From contig JALLPB010001206.1 of the NCBI GenBank assembly GCA_036939975.1, positions 1 to 10,732 on the forward strand: 10,732 nucleotides of DNA. The letters run 5' to 3'. Each line of letters opens with the position of its first letter. Position 1 is the first letter of the stretch. This document shows, one piece after another, positions 7,997-10,732 of the stretch. A program made the translations under genes and the position numbers. The stretch is from Cyclostephanos tholiformis (taxonomy: Eukaryota; Bacillariophyta; Thalassiosirophyceae; Thalassiosirales; Thalassiosiraceae). The notes beneath the pieces are model-generated. The model had not been told where the DNA came from. It searched no databases and worked only from the letters and a program-made list of their open reading frames with translations.

Positions 7997-8525
7997 GAAT
8001 CGAATGAATTATGTGGCACCGCGAGAATGAACAGCAGTATTATGCTAAAAAAATAATGTTACTATAACCTCCGATGATATATAATACTAGATAACTTCTT
8101 GTCATCTTCTGAAATATGACGAAGAAGACGTTTGGTGATACACGTCAGTGTTGACTAGGCGGCATGAATCATTTTTCACCTCCAAATGCAGCGGATAGCA
8201 AGCAGCAACGGTCCTTTTTGAATAACAGAAAATCCTCCACTGATGATGGCATTACTAATTGTTAATGCAGACACCTCAGATATTGTTACTGCACAAGCTG
8301 TTACCATTGAATACACAGTTTAAGCAATCTGGTCTTTCAGTGGCCTACCATGAATTCATGGGTTTACTATGAATTCATGGTTTGTTCGAAGGGATCATCT
8401 CAGCAACTATAGCTGATAATTTTAAACTTTGACCATGGCTCGGGTTTTCATATCCATTCGTAGTTGTCTTACTTGCATTGAATAGTGTATGATGAGGCTC
8501 CATGGGGTCTTTTACTGGAGAATCA
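7997..8525. other. AT-rich intergenic stretch with no recognised gene
   Basis: Base composition drops sharply just after the nitroreductase stop (for example around 8040-8100). All six frames are broken by stops. It contains the nitroreductase 3' end and the short palindromic repeat at 8346-8380. I see no RNA gene or mobile-element terminus that I can support. Confidence 0.5.
8346..8380. repeat. Two tandem copies of a palindromic 16-mer (period 19)
   Basis: TACCATGAATTCATGG (8346-8361) and TACTATGAATTCATGG (8365-8380) differ at one base. Each centres on the palindrome ATGAATTCAT, and the first copy is palindromic over 14 bases (CCATGAATTCATGG, 8348-8361). Confidence 0.75.
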
Positions 8526-8606
8526 TTAAGCTGTTAAAGCCAACCAAATTTCTTCAAACAAGGCACAAACAAAAGACAAGCTATTTGATACAGTCTTTTC
8601 ATGCTT

Positions 8607-10323
8607 TCACTCCTTGGTTTGTATCCCTTTGGCATTGGAAACATCAAATTTAGCTGCCTCACATAATTTAAATTCGCCATGATGGGTGTTTTGGATACAA
8701 AACATGGAAGAGACAACATTTCCATCCTCCTTATCCATCGAATAGTCAAATGCTTCTTTGGAGAATTGATAAGAATCATCTGAACTAAACAGCAATGGTA
8801 GGGACATATGACTAATTTCTGTATTGTCATCATTCGCCATAGTAAAATTGAAATGTCTTAAGATAGCAGTGGGGGCTTGAATTAAGATTTCTGCTATTCC
8901 CTGCTTCCTTGAGGATATACACTTGTGACATCTCTTACATTTAAGACTTGTTAGGTAACAGTCACCAGGAAATATATTGTATGCATCATCACTTTTCTCG
9001 ATTGCAATAAAAAATTGCTGCAGAAGCTCAAGCATTGATTCAAGATAACGATGTTTTGGATATTGCTGATGGAATCAATTGCTGAAGAGAGATAATGGTA
9101 ATACTGTAGCTTCATCAGACTTTTTCATGAAGAATGAAAACATTTCTTAGGTCTTTTATGATGGTACTGATAGAAACTCAGCAAAGAAAATGGCTTTGTC
9201 CAACTGAGCAATATTCTCTGGTGGAATAGTAGAGATGTAGTAATATGTCTCGGAATGCCAATGTAGTTCCATCTGAAAGGATAGCATCCCAAGAAGATCT
9301 GTTTGGAGAAATGTTGACAAAGTCTTTCTATATGTTGTCTCCAATCCCGAGGTGTAAATGCATGTCAAATCTGGATGAAGAATATGAAATCTGTATTTAG
9401 ACCAAGTATACAAATCACAAATATTAAACATGGGTATAGGACAATCCATCATTAGCCCAAAATAGCCAATTTCATTTACATCCTGGGTGAGCGTAGAAGT
9501 GTCAAATCCCATCAAGGTAAAACCTAATTTTGATCAAGAAGGCAAAATGATGTCAGATCCAACTACGTTGTTTGTGATGATGATGTTTAACTTGATTTTA
9601 CGATGGAGGTATTGAAATATTTGGATCAACTGCAATAATTGGTCTTGCATATTTGATAAAATATGATGTCGAGAAGTAAGTGCACAGACCACTACTGTGG
9701 CTTCATTTGGGAGATCCGTTTGAAATCCTACAAGAATGCCCCCCCCCTTGGGTTTTGAAGCTACAAATCCCATGAATTGATACGGACTTGGGAAAAACTT
9801 GGGAACAAATGACTATGAGAGGATCTCTCCAGTGCCTTTGTTATAGCTCATTCAAGCACAGGTGATTCTGATAAATCATGACAGTACCACAATGAGTGCA
9901 ACAAATAGCCCTTGACCAATCAAACAGTTCAATATTGTCATGTATATGAACAACAGAAGATGCCTTAATTTGAGCTTTGTGTGATAGCATGATGGAACCC
10001 TTCTCATCAACAATGGAGAGGGTTTTCTTCTCAGACAATTTCACACAAATTTCATGGATGGACTTGAAGAGTGATGAGTAAATGCCTTGAATCACTGGGT
10101 CCACTAAACAACTAGTTGACAAAGATTTGGGGATGATGCTTTGAAGGTAATTATCATCGGTGATATCTTGGTTGTAGTTTGATTGAGAGGACAAAGAGTC
10201 ATCCCTGACATTGTCATCATACCCATAAGATGAAGTTTTTTTGCTACTAGTTTACTCCAGGATAAAACTTTCTGATTGCATCCAATGATGTGATTGTTGT
10301 TCTTGGGATTGACACTGAGACAT
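8607..10323 (-). pseudogene. Decayed protein-coding gene, unidentified, with two Cys-rich motifs
   Basis: Reading from ATG 10323, protein-like sequence continues to about 8607 (some 570 codons; possibly to TAA at 8526). It is broken by stops at 10252-10254 (TAA), 9813-9815 (TAG), 9534-9536 (TGA), 9156-9158 (TAA), 9147-9149 (TAA) and 9075-9077 (TGA), and by one frame change near 9841-9850. Four pieces spanning 9840-8607 share one frame, which is unlikely for random sequence. The N-terminal part is Gln/Ser/Asp-rich. Then come DWSRAICCTHCGTVMIY (around 9890-9930), VPKFFPSPYQFMGFVASKPK (around 9800-9745), a hydrophobic central part, and CYLTSLKCKRCHKCISSRKQ (around 8965-8905) followed by ILIQAPTAILRHFNF. 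That last stretch faintly resembles a ubiquitin-protease finger and its following strand, but no Cys or His catalytic box is visible. The family is not identified. All three stop codons occur, so decay is likelier than recoding. Confidence 0.55.
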
Positions 10324-10443
10324 TGTTGTTGTAGAAAGTAACCCTTTAGGACAAGCTTTAAGTCATCCTGAACAGGGACGTGATGTTAAAAACTCATAAA
10401 TAAGCCATGGTAGATCAACTGAGATGACCAGGAGGGCACATGA
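10324..10443. other. Spacer between two oppositely oriented coding relics
   Basis: The spacer has stops in all plus frames. The minus frame that enters the relic is open only back to a TGA at 10372-10374. It could be a former shared upstream region of the two relics. No promoter motif stands out. Confidence 0.3.
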
Positions 10444-10680
10444 TTGTATGAACGTAATGGCAATATATGGTCTCAATTTGATGATCTGTTAGCTATGACA
10501 GGAGTGGTTTCATTCTCTTCAATAAGGATGTCTTCAAGGGCACGTGGACTTAATCAATATCCTCAGGGGGTTCTTTTATCTGATCAAAGTCTTTATTACC
10601 AGATGAAAGATGCAGACGAGAGATTGATCATCATCGTCTGACAAGGAACTGTCAGATGAAGATGAGGAGGAAGACAACTA
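10444..10680 (+). pseudogene. Short plus-strand coding relic with acidic C-terminal tail
   Basis: An open stretch begins with a TTG codon right after TGA 10441-10443 and reads LYERNGNIWSQFDDLLAM..., reaching DADER before a stop at 10639-10641. Shifting frame near 10622-10627 instead gives SSSSDKELSDEDEEEDN and TAG at 10678-10680, a typical acidic protein end. There is no ATG at the front, and upstream codons in frame are full of stops. I read it as the 3' end of an eroded gene or of an exon whose acceptor I cannot place. It diverges from the minus-strand relic. Chance cannot be excluded at this length. Confidence 0.3.
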
Positions 10681-10688
10681 GGTTGCTC

Positions 10689-10713
10689 GTTCCCTTTTTT
10701 GGTTCCCTTTTTT
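10689..10713 (+). repeat. Two copies of GTTCCCTTTTTT separated by one base
   Basis: Exact 12-mers lie at 10689-10700 and 10702-10713, just past the stop of the acidic-tail relic. They may be 3' flank or element-end sequence. The window ends shortly after, so this cannot be resolved. Confidence 0.7.
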
Positions 10714-10732
10714 CTGAGACCCCAAGAAAGGA

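Noticed and set aside
9147..9158. A tiny intron removing the two closely spaced stops in the minus-strand relic
   Set aside because: The only GT...AG pair spanning both stops is about 22 bases apart, too short for a spliceosomal intron, and it would not fix the other stops.
8607..10323. Reassigned stop codons as an explanation for the interrupted minus-strand gene
   Set aside because: TAA, TAG and TGA all interrupt it, a frame change is also present, and the neighbouring genes use TAA and TGA as normal stops.
1..10732. CRISPR array, rRNA or tRNA genes
   Set aside because: No regularly spaced repeats and no recognisable tRNA or rRNA signature were seen on either strand by eye.

Overview
The window reads as nuclear DNA of a photosynthetic stramenopile, most likely a diatom. 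Three signs support this: short GT-AG introns inside otherwise compact genes, a GC-rich gene space, and a nitroreductase whose N-terminus is a signal peptide followed at the predicted cleavage site by Ala-Phe-Val-Ala-Pro, the 'ASAFAP-type' plastid import motif of diatoms and relatives. The species was not identified.

Layout. Positions 1-187 look like the end of an intron: a pyrimidine-rich tract ending in a 3' splice site at 186-187. Positions 188-6145 (+) carry most of a large gene for the cohesin regulator PDS5. Two introns are placed: 1641-1787, and a hidden 87-bp one at 4643-4729 that keeps the reading frame open. The first exon(s) and start codon lie to the left or cannot be resolved. 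Positions 6146-6566 are the 3' ends of two convergent genes and hold a perfect 16-bp palindrome and a strong hairpin. Positions 6567-6914 (-) encode a 115-residue single-span membrane protein of unknown function. Positions 6915-7090 are a compact divergent promoter with a TCACGTGA box next to a CCAAT box. Positions 7091-7996 (+) encode a plastid-targeted YdjA-like nitroreductase. From about 8000 to the right edge the DNA becomes markedly AT-rich and contains no intact gene. It holds a decayed minus-strand gene (about 10323 to 8607; six in-frame stops and one frameshift) and a shorter plus-strand coding relic with an acidic tail (10444-10680). This is probably an old mobile-element or captured insertion.

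How the genes relate. PDS5 acts in chromosome cohesion and the nitroreductase in plastid flavin chemistry, so no shared pathway is apparent. The small membrane protein and the nitroreductase share a promoter region and might be co-expressed. The main points of interest are the unusual build of PDS5 (acidic insertions in the HEAT domain, a duplicated 69-70-residue module in the tail, a frame-preserving intron, falling GC along the gene) and the unidentified decayed gene on the right.
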